The notes: generated by a model not told the origin, from the letters alone. A stretch of DNA of 64,000 nt from an uncultured Pseudomonadales bacterium (GCA_943789335.1 CALSTS010000008.1:124001-188000); one strand, 5' to 3'; positions 7,035 through 17,613 are shown, counted from the first letter of the stretch. Translations and numbers: made by a program.

Positions 7035-9647
7035 TTAAAGAATATTCTCTAGATAAGGTTTAACGGAAGCCAGAGCGGCATCTAAATTTTCAAGCTCTGT
7101 TCCACCGGCCATAGCCATATCAGGCCTGCCTCCACCTTTGCCTCCAACATGTTGAGCAACCATGTTCACTAAATCCCCGGCTTTAACTTTATCAAGTAAG
7201 TCTTTAGTGACTCCTGCTACAAGGCTGACTTTCTCCTCTAAAGGTGCAGCCAACAAGATAACAGCAGACCCCAACTTATTTTTTAGTTGGTCACAGGTAG
7301 CTCTTAAATCTTTACTGTCCAAGCCTTCTATTGCAGCAACCAGTACTTTTACGCCTTTTATTTCAATAACCTGGCTCGTAAGGTCATTACCTGTTGAGCT
7401 GGTCAATTTCGCTTTCAATTGCTCAAGCTGCTTTTCCAGATCACGATTATGCTTTTGTAGCTGCTCTACTTTTTGCTCAATATTGGCGTTATCAGATTTT
7501 AGTATTTTTGCTATTTCTTCCAGACGCTCTTGTTGGTCACTTACCAACTCTAAGGCCTTTAATCCTGTTACTGCCTCTATACGGCGTACACCAGCAGCTA
7601 TTCCTGATTCCTGAATAATTTTAAATAACCCGATATCGCCAGTTCTGTTCACATGAGTTCCACCGCAGAGCTCAACCGAAAAATCATTATCACTAGTCTG
7701 CCCCATGGTGATGACACGTACTTCATCTCCATACTTTTCTCCAAATAGCGCCATTGCGCCTTGAGCCTTAGCTTCTTCAATACCCATTGACTGCATACTG
7801 ACTTCACTGTTTTGTAAAATTTGCTGATTAACTAAGATTTCTATTTGTTTTAGTTCTTCATCGCTAAGCGCTTGATTATGAGAAAAATCGAACCTTAAGT
7901 AATCTTGGTTCACTAAAGAGCCCTTTTGCGTCACATGCGCGCCTAATAGTCTGCGTAATGCTGCATGCATTAAGTGTGTAGCAGAATGATTTAGCATGGT
8001 TGCTTGACGCTCATCACTGTTAACGCTCGCGTGAAAAATGCTGCCAACAACTAACTCACCTTTACATAATTCACCATGATGTAAAAACTGTTCACTTTGT
8101 TTTTGAGTATCTTTAACGACAAAACTCGTATCTTGGTTATATAAAGTTCCAGTATCACCAACCTGCCCGCCGGATTCAGCATAAAAAGGGGTTTGATTAA
8201 GTACGACTGTCGCTGCCTGCCCACTGCTAATACTAGCAACTGACTTTCCTTCAAAATAAAGAGCAATCACTTCACAACTTTCATCTGTTAATTGCTCATA
8301 ACCAGTAAAAGCCGTCTGCGGATTATCTTTTAGCTCCAATACTGTATCTGCTTCAAATCGGCTGGCTGCACGGGCACGGGTTTTTTGAGCTTGCATGGCT
8401 TCATCAAAGCCATCTATATCTAAGGCCAAATCTCTTTCGCGTGCAATATCAGCAGTTAGGTCGACCGGAAAGCCAAAAGTATCGTAAAGTTTAAACACCA
8501 CCTCACCAGGAATAATATTGGCATCCAAGGCAGCAATAGCAGCTTCAAGTTCTTGCATGCCATTATCCAAGGTTCGCGAAAATTGAACTTCTTCAGCTTT
8601 TAAGACTGATTCTATATCTGCCTGATTTTGAGTAAGTTCGGGGTAAGCTTCTCCCATCACCTCAACCAAAGGTGCAACTAATTTATAAAAGAATTCTTCT
8701 TTAGCGCCTAACTGGTGGCCATGCCTGATTGCTCGACGAATAATACGGCGTAGAACATATCCCCTACCTTCATTTGCAGGCAGCACTCCATCATTTACCA
8801 GAAAGGCGCAGGAGCGAATATGATCAGCAATTACATTTAAGGATGCAGAGCCTTTTTCTTTGCAGCCTGTAACGTCAATAACAGCAACAAGTAAACTCTG
8901 AAATAAATCAATTTCGTAATTACTGTGCACACCTTGAAGAACCGCAGAGATTCTTTCCAAACCCATACCTGTATCTACAGAAGGTTTAGGTAAGGCCACA
9001 AGCTCGCCCTTAATACTGCGGTTATATTGCATAAAAACCAGATTCCAGATTTCTATATAGCGGTCACCCTCTTCATTCGGGCTGCCTGGCGGACCGCCTG
9101 GCACATCTTCACCGTGATCATAGAAGATCTCACTGCATGGACCACAAGGTCCAGTGTCACCCATCGCCCAAAAATTATCTTTTTCACCTAACCTTGAAAA
9201 GCGTTCGGAACTCACACCAATTTCATTTAACCAGATGTCTTCAGCTTCCTGATCTTCATGGAAAACTGTTATCCATAATTTATCTGGGGACAGTCCCAAA
9301 TTTATAGTAAGAAATTCCCAGGCAAAGCGAATTGCATCATGTTTAAAATAATCACCAAAACTAAAATTTCCAAGCATTTCAAAAAAAGTATGATGACGCG
9401 CTGTATAGCCGACATTTTCCAAGTCATTATGCTTGCCACCTGCACGAACACAACGCTGAGAACTGCAGGCGCGACTATAAGGTCGTTTATCCTGACCTAA
9501 AAAAACATCTTTGAATTGCACCATGCCAGCATTAGTGAAGAGTAGAGTCGGATCATTGCCAGGCAGCAGAGAACTACTGTCAACCACGGCATGACCATGC
9601 TCAGCAAAATAATCCAAAAATGCTTGGCGAATTTCAGCGCTTTTCAT
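7035..9647 (-). CDS. alaS: Alanine--tRNA ligase
   Basis: Charges tRNA-Ala and edits mischarged Ser and Gly. The protein is 870 aa from the ATG at 9647, which gives the usual N-terminus [19 protein letters not shown]; upstream in-frame codons would add an atypical 18 residues. The class II catalytic core has [18 protein letters not shown] and TGMGLERI. The editing domain has [12 protein letters not shown] and the CGGTH zinc motif. A coiled coil (about 700-760) precedes the C-Ala domain with [15 protein letters not shown]. It is the first gene of the alaS-lysC-csrA group, and length and motifs are normal. Confidence 0.97.
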   Translation of the reverse strand: MKSAEIRQAFLDYFAEHGHAVVDSSSLLPGNDPTLLFTNAGMVQFKDVFLGQDKRPYSRACSSQRCVRAGGKHNDLENVGYTARHHTFFEMLGNFSFGDYFKHDAIRFAWEFLTINLGLSPDKLWITVFHEDQEAEDIWLNEIGVSSERFSRLGEKDNFWAMGDTGPCGPCSEIFYDHGEDVPGGPPGSPNEEGDRYIEIWNLVFMQYNRSIKGELVALPKPSVDTGMGLERISAVLQGVHSNYEIDLFQSLLVAVIDVTGCKEKGSASLNVIADHIRSCAFLVNDGVLPANEGRGYVLRRIIRRAIRHGHQLGAKEEFFYKLVAPLVEVMGEAYPELTQNQADIESVLKAEEVQFSRTLDNGMQELEAAIAALDANIIPGEVVFKLYDTFGFPVDLTADIARERDLALDIDGFDEAMQAQKTRARAASRFEADTVLELKDNPQTAFTGYEQLTDESCEVIALYFEGKSVASISSGQAATVVLNQTPFYAESGGQVGDTGTLYNQDTSFVVKDTQKQSEQFLHHGELCKGELVVGSIFHASVNSDERQATMLNHSATHLMHAALRRLLGAHVTQKGSLVNQDYLRFDFSHNQALSDEELKQIEILVNQQILQNSEVSMQSMGIEEAKAQGAMALFGEKYGDEVRVITMGQTSDNDFSVELCGGTHVNRTGDIGLFKIIQESGIAAGVRRIEAVTGLKALELVSDQQERLEEIAKILKSDNANIEQKVEQLQKHNRDLEKQLEQLKAKLTSSTGNDLTSQVIEIKGVKVLVAAIEGLDSKDLRATCDQLKNKLGSAVILLAAPLEEKVSLVAGVTKDLLDKVKAGDLVNMVAQHVGGKGGGRPDMAMAGGTELENLDAALASVKPYLENIL

Positions 9648-9789
9648 ATCGTTTCTTAGATTTCTATTTAATAAAGGGCGCGAATTATATACCCTCAACA
9701 ACGTATTGACATCACTTGTCTATAAATACATAGAGCTTACATTAAGTTCTTGTAAGTGCTAAGATTTTTCTAGTTTTAAAAAAATATAA

Positions 9790-9818
9790 TCATTTACATC
9801 CACTGAATAAGTAAATGA
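9790..9818. promoter_or_regulatory. Inverted repeat in the TonB-receptor promoter region
   Basis: TCATTTAC (9790-9797) and GTAAATGA (9811-9818) are perfect 8-bp arms separated by 13 nt, 42 bp before the receptor start. It does not resemble a Fur box. It could be the operator for a dimeric regulator of the receptor gene; the regulator is unknown. Confidence 0.4.
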
Positions 9819-9860
9819 CAAGTGAAAATAAGAATTTAGTTAGTTAACAAGGGGATAATT

Positions 9861-12254
9861 ATGCGTCTAAAAACTTTTCGTCATTCCGCGCTTTACAGCG
9901 CTGTTACTGGGATTATCTGTACTCAACTGGCGTCGCCTGCGCTAGCACAAAGCAACACACCCGCCTTACAAGAAATTATAGTAACTGCTCAAAAACGCGA
10001 AGAAAGTCTAGCCGACGTTCCCATTTCCGTGAATGTTATTAGTGCAGAAGTCATACAAAACAACAATATTAATAAAATTGCAGATATCACTGAATATGTT
10101 CCTAATATGACCATGACCGAAACCGGCATAAGCACACAAATGTATGTGCGTGGCATAGGCTCTGGCAACAACCAAGGCTTTGAACAGTCTGTCGGACAAT
10201 ATGTTGATGGTATTTATTATGGTAGACAGCAGCTCATTAGAGCACCATTCTTTGACCTACAACGCGCTGAAGTCTTACGTGGGCCGCAAAGTATTCTATT
10301 TGGTAAAAATACTATTGCAGGCGCTTTAAGCTTAAGTACTGCGCGTCCAACTGATGAAACTGAAATCTCGATTTCCGGCTTATATGAATTTGAATCTAAT
10401 CAAACCGAAATAAACGCTGTTTTTTCCGGGGCTATTACTGATGATTTTCGTGCTCGTTTAGCACTACGTACTTATACCGAAGACGGTTATATTAACAATA
10501 CTACCCGCAACACTAACGAAGCAGATCGTGATGAAACCGCGGCACGTTTAAGTTTTGAGTGGGATGCTACTCCGGATCTAACCATTGGCTTAAAACTGGA
10601 AACTAATAGCTTTGATGCTAGCGGTCGACAAATTGAAATCGTGCAAGATTCTGCAGCTCCAGCCGGACCCTTTACTGGACTAAACTACGCACAAATAACT
10701 GCGGGCATACTTGGTCAACCTGCTTTGGAAAGCAATTTTGATTACAACCGTCAGGCTAATGCCAATGAATTTAGTGATAACAGCCTCGACAATATCACGC
10801 TCAACATTGACTATGATTTAAATGGCAACACACTATCACTAGTAACTGGACTGGTGCAGTACGACTTCTCTGAACGTTGTGATTGTGATTACACCCCAAG
10901 TAGTGTTTTTGAGGTCGGTTTACAAGAAGATTACGATCAATTCAGCCAAGAAATTCGACTCAATTCTCCAGGTGGGGAAACCTTTGATTGGGTTGGTGGT
11001 TTATATTTCCAAAGTAGTGAAATGGACTCTACCGAAGAAATTGATATCCCGACTAATTCCATACTTGGCACCTTATCTGGCTTGAATCCAGCCCTTGCAC
11101 TGATGGCCAATTTACCCGGCACACAAGCCAAACGCCTGAATTCACATGAAAGTGATCTCTGGGGAGTATTTGCTCAAGGCACATGGAATGTCAGCGACCG
11201 TTTCCGCTTAACCCTTGGCGCTCGTTTCACCAATGAAGATAAAGATGCCACTCGCCGCATAGATATACTCGACTTGGCGACAAGAGCAGCGACGGCTAAC
11301 CCTTTAGCGCCTATTGCTTACAATGAATTCTTTGCCTTACACAGCACGCAAACAGCTGGCTACACGGCAGCTTCAACGGGGATCCTATCACCCGGTCATA
11401 ATTTGATTGGCTCGCTGTCAGAAGATGCATTTACCCCCATGATAAATCTGCAATGGGATGCTACGGATAACACCATGCTCTATGCGAGTTATACAGAAGG
11501 TTTTAAAGCTGGCGGCTTCGACGCCAGAGCAAATAACCCCTTCTCCTTCCAATTCCAGGAAGAAGAAGCTGGCTCTTTAGAATTAGGTTCGAAAAGCCTC
11601 TTGGCTAATGGCCGTTTTGAAATAAACGCAGCCTTGTTTTTCACTGACTACGATGATCTTCAAGTCAGCCAGTTTGATGGCGCTTTAGGTTTCAATGTGG
11701 GCAATGCTAATAAAACTAACGTCATGGGATTAGAGCTTGATGGGCGTTATGCTGCAACAGATAACTTAACTGTTGGATATGCTTATTCTTACCTCGATTT
11801 CGAATTTGACGATTTCAGAAATGGTAACTGTTACAACTACCAAACCCCCAATGGTGACGTAGTTAATGGTATTCCTTTATGTAACTTTACAGGTCAGAGA
11901 GGCCAATACACGCCTGAAAATAATCTGAGTATGTTCTTTGATTATACCTATATGTTGAGCAGTGAAATTGAGCTGTTCGCTAATCTTAATCTTAATTATA
12001 CGGGTAGCCATAATATCCATGACAATCTGGATCCTCAGTATGTCATCGATGGCCGAACCAATGTCAATTTGCGCTTCGGGGCACAAAACGACAACTGGCG
12101 CGTATCTATTATTGGTAAAAACCTGAGCAATGAAGATGTACTAACCTATGCAGGTAATGCGCCTATTTCAAACAGCCTGTTCGGCACCAACACCTTCTAT
12201 GGTTTTGTTGGACGACCTAGACAGATTGCTCTGGAAATAGCTTATAACCTGTAG
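9861..12254 (+). CDS. TonB-dependent receptor
   Basis: An outer-membrane active transporter energised by TonB-ExbBD, 797 aa. A signal peptide ends near PALAQ (about residue 29). A TonB-box-like EIIVTAQKREES precedes the plug domain (about 45-160; VPISVNVISAEVI, YVRGIGSGN, EVLRGPQSILFGKNTIAGAL). The 22-strand barrel ends in the typical aromatic C-terminus (RPRQIALEIAYNL). The plug resembles the large group of marine gammaproteobacterial receptors with non-iron substrates; the substrate cannot be assigned. AAGGGG at about 9850 serves as ribosome binding site. It is monocistronic and convergent with the AI-2E gene 22 bp downstream. Confidence 0.93.
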   Translation: MRLKTFRHSALYSAVTGIICTQLASPALAQSNTPALQEIIVTAQKREESLADVPISVNVISAEVIQNNNINKIADITEYVPNMTMTETGISTQMYVRGIGSGNNQGFEQSVGQYVDGIYYGRQQLIRAPFFDLQRAEVLRGPQSILFGKNTIAGALSLSTARPTDETEISISGLYEFESNQTEINAVFSGAITDDFRARLALRTYTEDGYINNTTRNTNEADRDETAARLSFEWDATPDLTIGLKLETNSFDASGRQIEIVQDSAAPAGPFTGLNYAQITAGILGQPALESNFDYNRQANANEFSDNSLDNITLNIDYDLNGNTLSLVTGLVQYDFSERCDCDYTPSSVFEVGLQEDYDQFSQEIRLNSPGGETFDWVGGLYFQSSEMDSTEEIDIPTNSILGTLSGLNPALALMANLPGTQAKRLNSHESDLWGVFAQGTWNVSDRFRLTLGARFTNEDKDATRRIDILDLATRAATANPLAPIAYNEFFALHSTQTAGYTAASTGILSPGHNLIGSLSEDAFTPMINLQWDATDNTMLYASYTEGFKAGGFDARANNPFSFQFQEEEAGSLELGSKSLLANGRFEINAALFFTDYDDLQVSQFDGALGFNVGNANKTNVMGLELDGRYAATDNLTVGYAYSYLDFEFDDFRNGNCYNYQTPNGDVVNGIPLCNFTGQRGQYTPENNLSMFFDYTYMLSSEIELFANLNLNYTGSHNIHDNLDPQYVIDGRTNVNLRFGAQNDNWRVSIIGKNLSNEDVLTYAGNAPISNSLFGTNTFYGFVGRPRQIALEIAYNL

Positions 12255-12276
12255 CTTATAAACTATGATTTAGTTT

Positions 12277-13326
12277 CTAAGCTTCCTTTTCCAACTGATC
12301 AATCCGGCCATCGCTTGAAAGTAAGACAGCGATGGCACGGGTTTGTGGCACATTAGAAAAAACAATCATACTAATAACCAGGAATGGCACACAGAGGAAC
12401 ATCCCTGGTATACCCCAAATAACCCCCCATAAGGATAAATTCAACAGAATAATAGTTGGGCTCAAATTCAAGGTGCTGCCTGTAAATTTGGGTTCAAGAA
12501 AATTTCCGATCAATATCTGAATGCCGGTTAATCCGCCAGCTACCAAAAAAAATGGCCCTATGGTATCGAACTGCACCAGTGTAATTAGCGCGGGAAATAT
12601 CGTCGCAATGATTGAGCCAATGGTAGGAATGAAATTAAGCATAAAAATCAACAGTGCCCAGAAGGCAGCAAAATCAACGCCAATTATCATCAGGAAGGTA
12701 TAACTGAGGATGCCTGTCGACAGACTGGCAATTAATTTAATCGTGACATACTTACGCACATCGTCACTGATTTTTTGTAATAATTTTCTTAACTGTTGTT
12801 CTTTTTCCTTACCCGTGAATAATGCGGATAGTTTTTTATCCATATTTTTTTGTTCAATGAACAAAAACGCTAAGTAAATTAGGATTACGCCACTATTAGC
12901 GACAATGCTGGTTAAGGAACTCGCCGTGGCAGAAATAAACTGTCCAAGATTAATCAATTCGGTGAGCTGCTCAAAAGTCGGCGCCTCCTGAATTCCGAAA
13001 TAATTAAGTAAATTGTTGATTTTGGTTTCGAGATTCACTTGGTAGGTTGGCGCCACCTCAAGTACCCCATCAACATTCATGGAAATCAGCTTTACAGTCG
13101 CCCAAAACATAGCCACAAAAGTTAACAAAGAAAGTGCAAAGCAAAACCAGCCGGGCAAACTCATTTCCCCAATTCTTAAACGGCTATATGATTTGGCAAC
13201 TAAATTTATCAAATACCAAAAAACCAAGGCGATGACTATTGGTAATAAAACATCCTGACCGACAATTAATAAATAAAAAGTCAGTATAACCAACACTGAA
13301 ATCAGGCTGAAATTGATAAGCTTCAT
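12277..13326 (-). CDS. AI-2E family transporter (PerM/YdiK-type)
   Basis: An integral membrane permease of 349 aa with about eight hydrophobic segments. N-terminal helices lie at about 5-45 and 60-85, followed by a soluble loop with a leucine-rich stretch (about 90-140). The C-terminal membrane core has FIPTIGSIIATIFPALITLVQ, GNFLEPKFTGSTLNLSPTIILL and WGVIWGIPGMFLCVP. The PerM/AI-2E motifs PxxG and EP are present. The family exports autoinducer-2 in some bacteria and ions or unknown solutes in others, so the substrate is open. It is convergent with the TonB receptor. Confidence 0.88.
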   Translation of the reverse strand: MKLINFSLISVLVILTFYLLIVGQDVLLPIVIALVFWYLINLVAKSYSRLRIGEMSLPGWFCFALSLLTFVAMFWATVKLISMNVDGVLEVAPTYQVNLETKINNLLNYFGIQEAPTFEQLTELINLGQFISATASSLTSIVANSGVILIYLAFLFIEQKNMDKKLSALFTGKEKEQQLRKLLQKISDDVRKYVTIKLIASLSTGILSYTFLMIIGVDFAAFWALLIFMLNFIPTIGSIIATIFPALITLVQFDTIGPFFLVAGGLTGIQILIGNFLEPKFTGSTLNLSPTIILLNLSLWGVIWGIPGMFLCVPFLVISMIVFSNVPQTRAIAVLLSSDGRIDQLEKEA

Positions 13327-13673
13327 CTGCTGTATTCCTCTTCGATGCTAATACGCTGCATATGAATAATAGTAAGCGCCATTTAAGTGTCATTAATATA
13401 ACAACAGGTAAGGAAGGTGCCATAAAACAGGTGGTTGAGTAAAGCATTTGCCCATAAATGGTCTACCTAAGTTATGTTAATTAAATTAATGCTAATCTCA
13501 TGGTTATTAGTTATTGTTGAATGACAGCAGTTTGTAACTCGCTTGCTTACGCTCCCCATCTACAAACCGTTAGCAGACTAAAATATTTTAAAATTTTAGC
13601 TAAAAAGCACCTAAATTAGTTTGATCGCAAGAAACGGATTTCTTTTTGCCGCTAAGGCAGGTAGATTTTCCAC
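13327..13673. other. Intergenic region, divergent promoters
   Basis: There is no convincing gene in these 347 bp between the divergent AI-2E transporter and the Ada-like gene. A GTTTGTA...TACAAAC inverted pair lies at 13530-13567 with a 24-nt spacer. The rest is AT-rich and probably holds the two promoters. Confidence 0.5.
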
Positions 13674-14513
13674 ATGCCAGAAGATGAATCCACAGCGCAG
13701 CATTACCAGCTTATTGAAAAATCGATCAATTACTTATTGGCGCATTATGCTGAGCAACCCGATTTAACAGAAATAGCTAAGCATGCAGGCTTGAGTGACT
13801 TTTATTTTCAGCGGCTATTTGTTGAGTGGGCTGGGATTAGCCCTAAGCGCTTTTTGCAGTTTCTCACTCGGGAACATATGAAAGTACTCTTAGATAAGGG
13901 TTACTCGACCATGGATGCTGCATATCAGGCAGGTTTATCCGGAAGCGGCCGAAGTCATGAACTCTTCATCAATACTGAAGCCATTACGCCAGCGCAATAT
14001 AAGAAGCTCGGCAAAGACTTGACCATATATTATGGTTTTCATTTGTCGCCTTTCGGTGAGTATTTATTGGCTATTACTGATAGAGGAATTTGTCACATCA
14101 GTTTTGTTGAATTTTCAAAAGAGGACACTGAATTTGCTTTCAAACAAGAATGGCTCTTAGCCAATTTGCAACGCAGTCAAGACAGAACTATTAGCACACA
14201 TCGGCAAATTTTCTCCGCAGACTCAGCTCAAAAGGTTAAATTATTGCTTCGGGGCACTACATTTCAGATTCAAATTTGGCAAGGATTATTAAGCATTCCT
14301 TTTGGTGCTGTATCCAACTATGAAAAATTAGCGACAACAATTGGCAATAGTTCAGCAACTAGAGCGGCTGCTTCTGCAATTGCTAAAAATAAAATTGCCT
14401 ATTTAATCCCCTGTCATCGTGTCATACGAAAAATAGGCGAAAGCGGAGAGTTTCGTTGGGGGAAAAAGCAGAAAGAAAATCTTATTAGCCTACGAAAGCG
14501 CACTAAGCAATAA
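13674..14513 (+). CDS. Ada-like AraC regulator fused to O6-methylguanine-DNA methyltransferase
   Basis: Combines a transcription factor and suicide DNA repair enzyme in 279 aa. An AraC-type helix-turn-helix (about residues 15-105; FYFQRLFVEWAGISPKRFLQ) is followed by the Ada/Ogt methyltransferase (about 115-275) with the active-site IPCHRVIR and FRWGKKQKENL. The Cys of PCHR accepts the methyl group from O6-methylguanine. Compared with E. coli Ada (354 aa) it lacks the N-terminal zinc domain that senses methyl phosphotriesters, so how it would be switched on is unclear. The ATG at 13674 is the first good start. It is convergent with the cytochrome gene 16 bp downstream. Confidence 0.88.
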   Translation: MPEDESTAQHYQLIEKSINYLLAHYAEQPDLTEIAKHAGLSDFYFQRLFVEWAGISPKRFLQFLTREHMKVLLDKGYSTMDAAYQAGLSGSGRSHELFINTEAITPAQYKKLGKDLTIYYGFHLSPFGEYLLAITDRGICHISFVEFSKEDTEFAFKQEWLLANLQRSQDRTISTHRQIFSADSAQKVKLLLRGTTFQIQIWQGLLSIPFGAVSNYEKLATTIGNSSATRAAASAIAKNKIAYLIPCHRVIRKIGESGEFRWGKKQKENLISLRKRTKQ

Positions 14514-14529
14514 TTAAAGTAACTTGAAT

Positions 14530-14946
14530 TTACGGGGATAAGCGTCGAGCAAAAGCGATCAGGGCAACTAATTCTTCTTCTTCCAATAAATAGCTTGGCA
14601 TAACCCTAGGGTAACCTTGCACCATTCTTCTATTAGCATAACGAATTGATTCGCGGAAATAGTCCTCATCAACAACGATATTAGTACCATCCTCCAGAGT
14701 CTCTATCCTTCCCATCATGCCCTGCCAGCTTGGCCCAACTCCTAAACTGCCATCAACAGTATGACAAGCAATACAGCCTTCCTGAGTAGATATTTCTTGT
14801 CCTCGCTGAGCGATTGCGTCATCAATTTCCACTTCCATGGCGTCAAAGTTAAGCTGATAAATCAGCATACCCCCACCGATCAATAAAGCGACTAAGATAA
14901 ATGCGACTGCCAGATCAAGCCAGACTCGAGATTGTTTATTTTCCAA
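14530..14946 (-). CDS. Membrane-anchored c-type cytochrome
   Basis: A 138-aa monoheme cytochrome. An N-terminal transmembrane anchor (about residues 8-30) carries a periplasmic domain with the heme motif CIACH (about 57-61). GVGPSWQGMMGR follows, then a Met in VMPSYLL as probable sixth ligand. The layout (ETLEDGT, DEDYFRESI, MPSYLLEEEELVALIAF) resembles the cytochrome c domain at the C-terminus of caa3-type oxidase subunit II. It therefore likely shuttles electrons to or within a terminal oxidase. No oxidase genes are adjacent, so its partner is unknown. Confidence 0.8.
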   Translation of the reverse strand: MENKQSRVWLDLAVAFILVALLIGGGMLIYQLNFDAMEVEIDDAIAQRGQEISTQEGCIACHTVDGSLGVGPSWQGMMGRIETLEDGTNIVVDEDYFRESIRYANRRMVQGYPRVMPSYLLEEEELVALIAFARRLSP

Positions 14947-15018
14947 GATACTTATTTCCCAGGCTTATTACTATTGAACAGGATTAACGACAGTCTAACC
15001 CGATTAGATACCAAACAA

Positions 15019-15788
15019 CTAGTCCCCAAACAGATTCCCAAGCCCTTCTTCTAATGCGTCACCAACACCATCAAGGCTATCACCGAGACCTTCAGTTATA
15101 TCATCCAAGCCTTCAGTTGCTCCTTGTAAACTATCCGTTAGCATATCTGCAGTTGCCTGTAACAATGCAGATGCTGCATTAGCCGATATTTGCTGCATTA
15201 ATGGTTCCATTATCTGAGAAGCAATTTCATTGGGTGTGCCTTGTAGGCTTTGCAAATTAATATCGCCTAAGCTCAATGTTAAATCTGGAACGCCCTCACC
15301 CGCCATATGGGCTTGAATATCTTCAATCAAAATACTGGCTATGTTTAACTGTACTGTAGATTCATCAGCTGTTACATCTGCAGGTTCCTCATTTCCACTA
15401 CCAGCAAATCTTGCACTTACGGTATCAATGTTAGTTGTCCCATTAGCACTTTCATATAAAGCAGATGGCTGTCTGGCAACAATGCTATCTATGCTGATTA
15501 TTTCACTATTAAGTGTTCCTATATCTATAGCAACACTTACTTCAGAAAAACTAATCATCACCCGATCACTAAATCCTTCTGGATTTGCGACACTGAACCC
15601 ATAAATAGCTGCAGTACCTCCCGTTAAATCTATTTCAACTGAGTCTACTGACACTTGTGAACCAACAGCTTCTGAACCGTATGTTTCAATGGCAGTTTTG
15701 ACTAGGCATCAAGATTACTAAGAAGTAAAAATGCACCACCGGCTACCAAGACGACGACAACTCCAAGACCTATTAATAGTTTTTTCAT
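15019..15788 (-). pseudogene. Membrane-anchored secreted protein of unknown family, disrupted by one frameshift
   Basis: The gene starts at the ATG at 15788 with a membrane anchor (MKKLLIGLGVVVVLVAGG...FLLLSNLDA) and hits TAG a few codons later. The downstream frame restores the sequence as LVKTAIETYGSEAVG and continues to 15019. The span is 770 nt, two short of a multiple of three, which fits loss of a single base near 15706. The remaining 211-aa frame has AIYGFSVANPEGF, an AsmA-like beta-rich pattern, and a C-terminus of repeated Gly-Leu-Asp/Asp-Gly units (EGLDDITEGLGDSLDG). Function is unknown. It could be a real pseudogene or a one-base sequence error. Confidence 0.75.
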
Positions 15789-15894
15789 ATCAATCCCAAT
15801 CAATGTTTTTAATCTACCTTTCTATACGGGATTGTAGCCGATCAACCTGATACAGGACAGCTCCAATAATTCTTATTTGATATATTTTATTATT

Positions 15895-15913
15895 GAGAAC
15901 GATTATCATTTGT
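15895..15913. promoter_or_regulatory. Putative Fur box
   Basis: GAGAACGATTATCATTTGT matches the 19-bp Fur consensus at about 13 positions, including the central GATTATCATT. It lies 38 bp before the PepSY gene start. This family is commonly iron-regulated, so the site makes biological sense even though the gene is now broken. Confidence 0.6.
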
Positions 15914-15950
15914 ATTATTGTTTACATACTAATAGCTGTAGGATGAAACA

Positions 15951-17107
15951 ATGTTTAGGAAGACAATATTTTGGGCACACTTAATTAGCGGTATACTCGC
16001 CGGTTTAGTGATTTTTATGATGTCTTTAACCGGGGTATTAATCACCTATGAGCGTCAAATAGAAAATTTTTTTGCTCAGTCCGATTATCTTCAGTGGTGA
16101 ACCAACGGCTGCCTACAGCAGCATCGATTAGATGATCTCTTTGCAATAAGTCGATATAGAAACCCTGATTTTTCACCAGATACTGTAGTTGTGGTTAATC
16201 ATCCAGGGGCTCCTGTATCCTTCAGACAAGGTCGCAGTGTCAACATGCAGCTGAACCCCTACTCTGGCGAGGAAATGCAAGTTGGTTCGACTGGCTTGGA
16301 GAATTTTTTTAGTGCTGTTACAGGGTGGCATCGTTGGTTTAATGCAACTGGTGAGAGTCGAGCTTTTGCTCGATCTATTACCGGAACATCTAATCTAATT
16401 TTTTTATTTCTAATATTAAGTGGTATCTATTTATGGCTACCAAAAACTTGGCATTGGGCCATTTTTAAAACTCGTTTATTGCTTAATACCTCACCAGCCA
16501 ATAGTAAAGTCCGCGATTTGAACTGGCATCATTTTTTTGGCATCTGGTGCGCTTTACCACTAGCAATCATCGTCGCCACTGCCACTGTATTCAATTACAG
16601 CTGGGCAAATAATCTTGTCTATCAGGTTTATGGTGAAGAAGCCCCACAAAGAAGACAAGCTAATGCTAATCAACTGCAAACAGATACTTCTGACAATGTA
16701 GTTTTAACCAATACTAACTATATGAGTCTTGGTGAGCTTTTATATTCGGCAAAACAGATTACTGAACAAAGACTTGGAAATTGGCATTCAATCTCAATAA
16801 ATTTACCCGATGAAAATGCGAATCAAGTTGAGTTTGGAATCAATCAAAGCCTTGGCGGGCAACCGCAAAAACAATTCACCTTATCAATTGATCGTACAAA
16901 CGCCGAGATGCTTAATTTAACCAGCTTAGCTGATGCGACGCCCAGGTCAGCGAGCACGTAGAATTATTCGCTTCTTACACACTGGAGAAGTGTCTCGGCT
17001 TTTGGGGGCAAACGATCGCAGGCTTGGTGTCTTTTGCTGCATTATTAATGGTCTGGACTGGTTTCGCACTAGCCTATCGTCGGCTTATTAAGCCTCTATT
17101 CATGTAA
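15951..17107 (+). pseudogene. PepSY-associated membrane protein (PiuB-like), frameshifted
   Basis: The start at 15951 with AGGA upstream encodes FWAHLISGILAGLVIFMMSLTGVLITYE, split by a stop at about 16080. A second frame (from about 16160) carries GWHRWFNATGESRAFARSITG, SGIYLWLPKTWHW, and a transmembrane segment after WHHFFGIWCALPL. A third frame near the end encodes GLVSFAALLMVWTGFALAYRRL. Together these cover the N-terminal helix, central PepSY-TM domain and C-terminal helix of an iron-related inner-membrane reductase-like family. At least two frameshifts separate them. The preceding Fur box suggests it was iron-repressed. Confidence 0.82.
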
Positions 17108-17223
17108 ATCTGATACTCTATTATTTAAAGCAGGCGTGAACCCAAAAGATTGTGATAAACTCGCATTTTTTTAAATTCACGACCAAGCATTTGGAACCAA
17201 AACTGGATATAAAACATAGAGCC

Positions 17224-17613
17224 ATGAAGAACTTAATCCCAACAGCTTTTTTATTATTATTGAGTAGTTTCAGTCATTCACAAGACATAACGTTTAGCAG
17301 TGATCAAGTTGAGCAAGGCAATGAGATTTATGTTCAACATTGCCAAATCTGCCATGGCACTAATTTAGATAATGGTCAATTTGCTACCCCTATAAAAGGC
17401 TTCTTTTTTGAAATGAATTGGGGTGGCAGAACACTTGGTGAACTTGCTCGTTTCACCTGGGAAGAAATGCCTGAAGGCAACGGAAAACTGCTGAATGTTG
17501 AAGAATATATAGCGACTGTTGCTTTTATTCTGAGCAAAAATAATATCGAAGCCAGTGACACGCCAATGAGCGAAGATTTCGACGCGCTTGATGGCATCAT
17601 GTTGCCTTTTTAA
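17224..17613 (+). CDS. Periplasmic c-type cytochrome
   Basis: A 129-aa secreted monoheme cytochrome. The ATG at 17224 gives a clean signal peptide (MKNLIPTAFLLLLSSFSHSQ); an upstream in-frame start at 17152 would bury it. The heme motif CQICHG lies at about residues 42-47, and EEMPEGNGKLLNVEEY supplies a Met as likely sixth ligand. The pattern (QGNEIYVQHCQICHGTNL, LSDEDY-like C-terminus) resembles cytochromes that accept electrons from PQQ-type dehydrogenases, though no such enzyme is adjacent. It is the only intact gene between 15.0 and 19.2 kb. Confidence 0.8.
   Translation: MKNLIPTAFLLLLSSFSHSQDITFSSDQVEQGNEIYVQHCQICHGTNLDNGQFATPIKGFFFEMNWGGRTLGELARFTWEEMPEGNGKLLNVEEYIATVAFILSKNNIEASDTPMSEDFDALDGIMLPF

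Noticed and set aside
7162-7618. Plus-strand open frames inside alaS
   Set aside because: They are antisense shadows of conserved AlaRS sequence.
13184-13447. Open frame upstream of and overlapping the AI-2E gene
   Set aside because: It covers the start of a well-conserved permease in another frame and has no family features.
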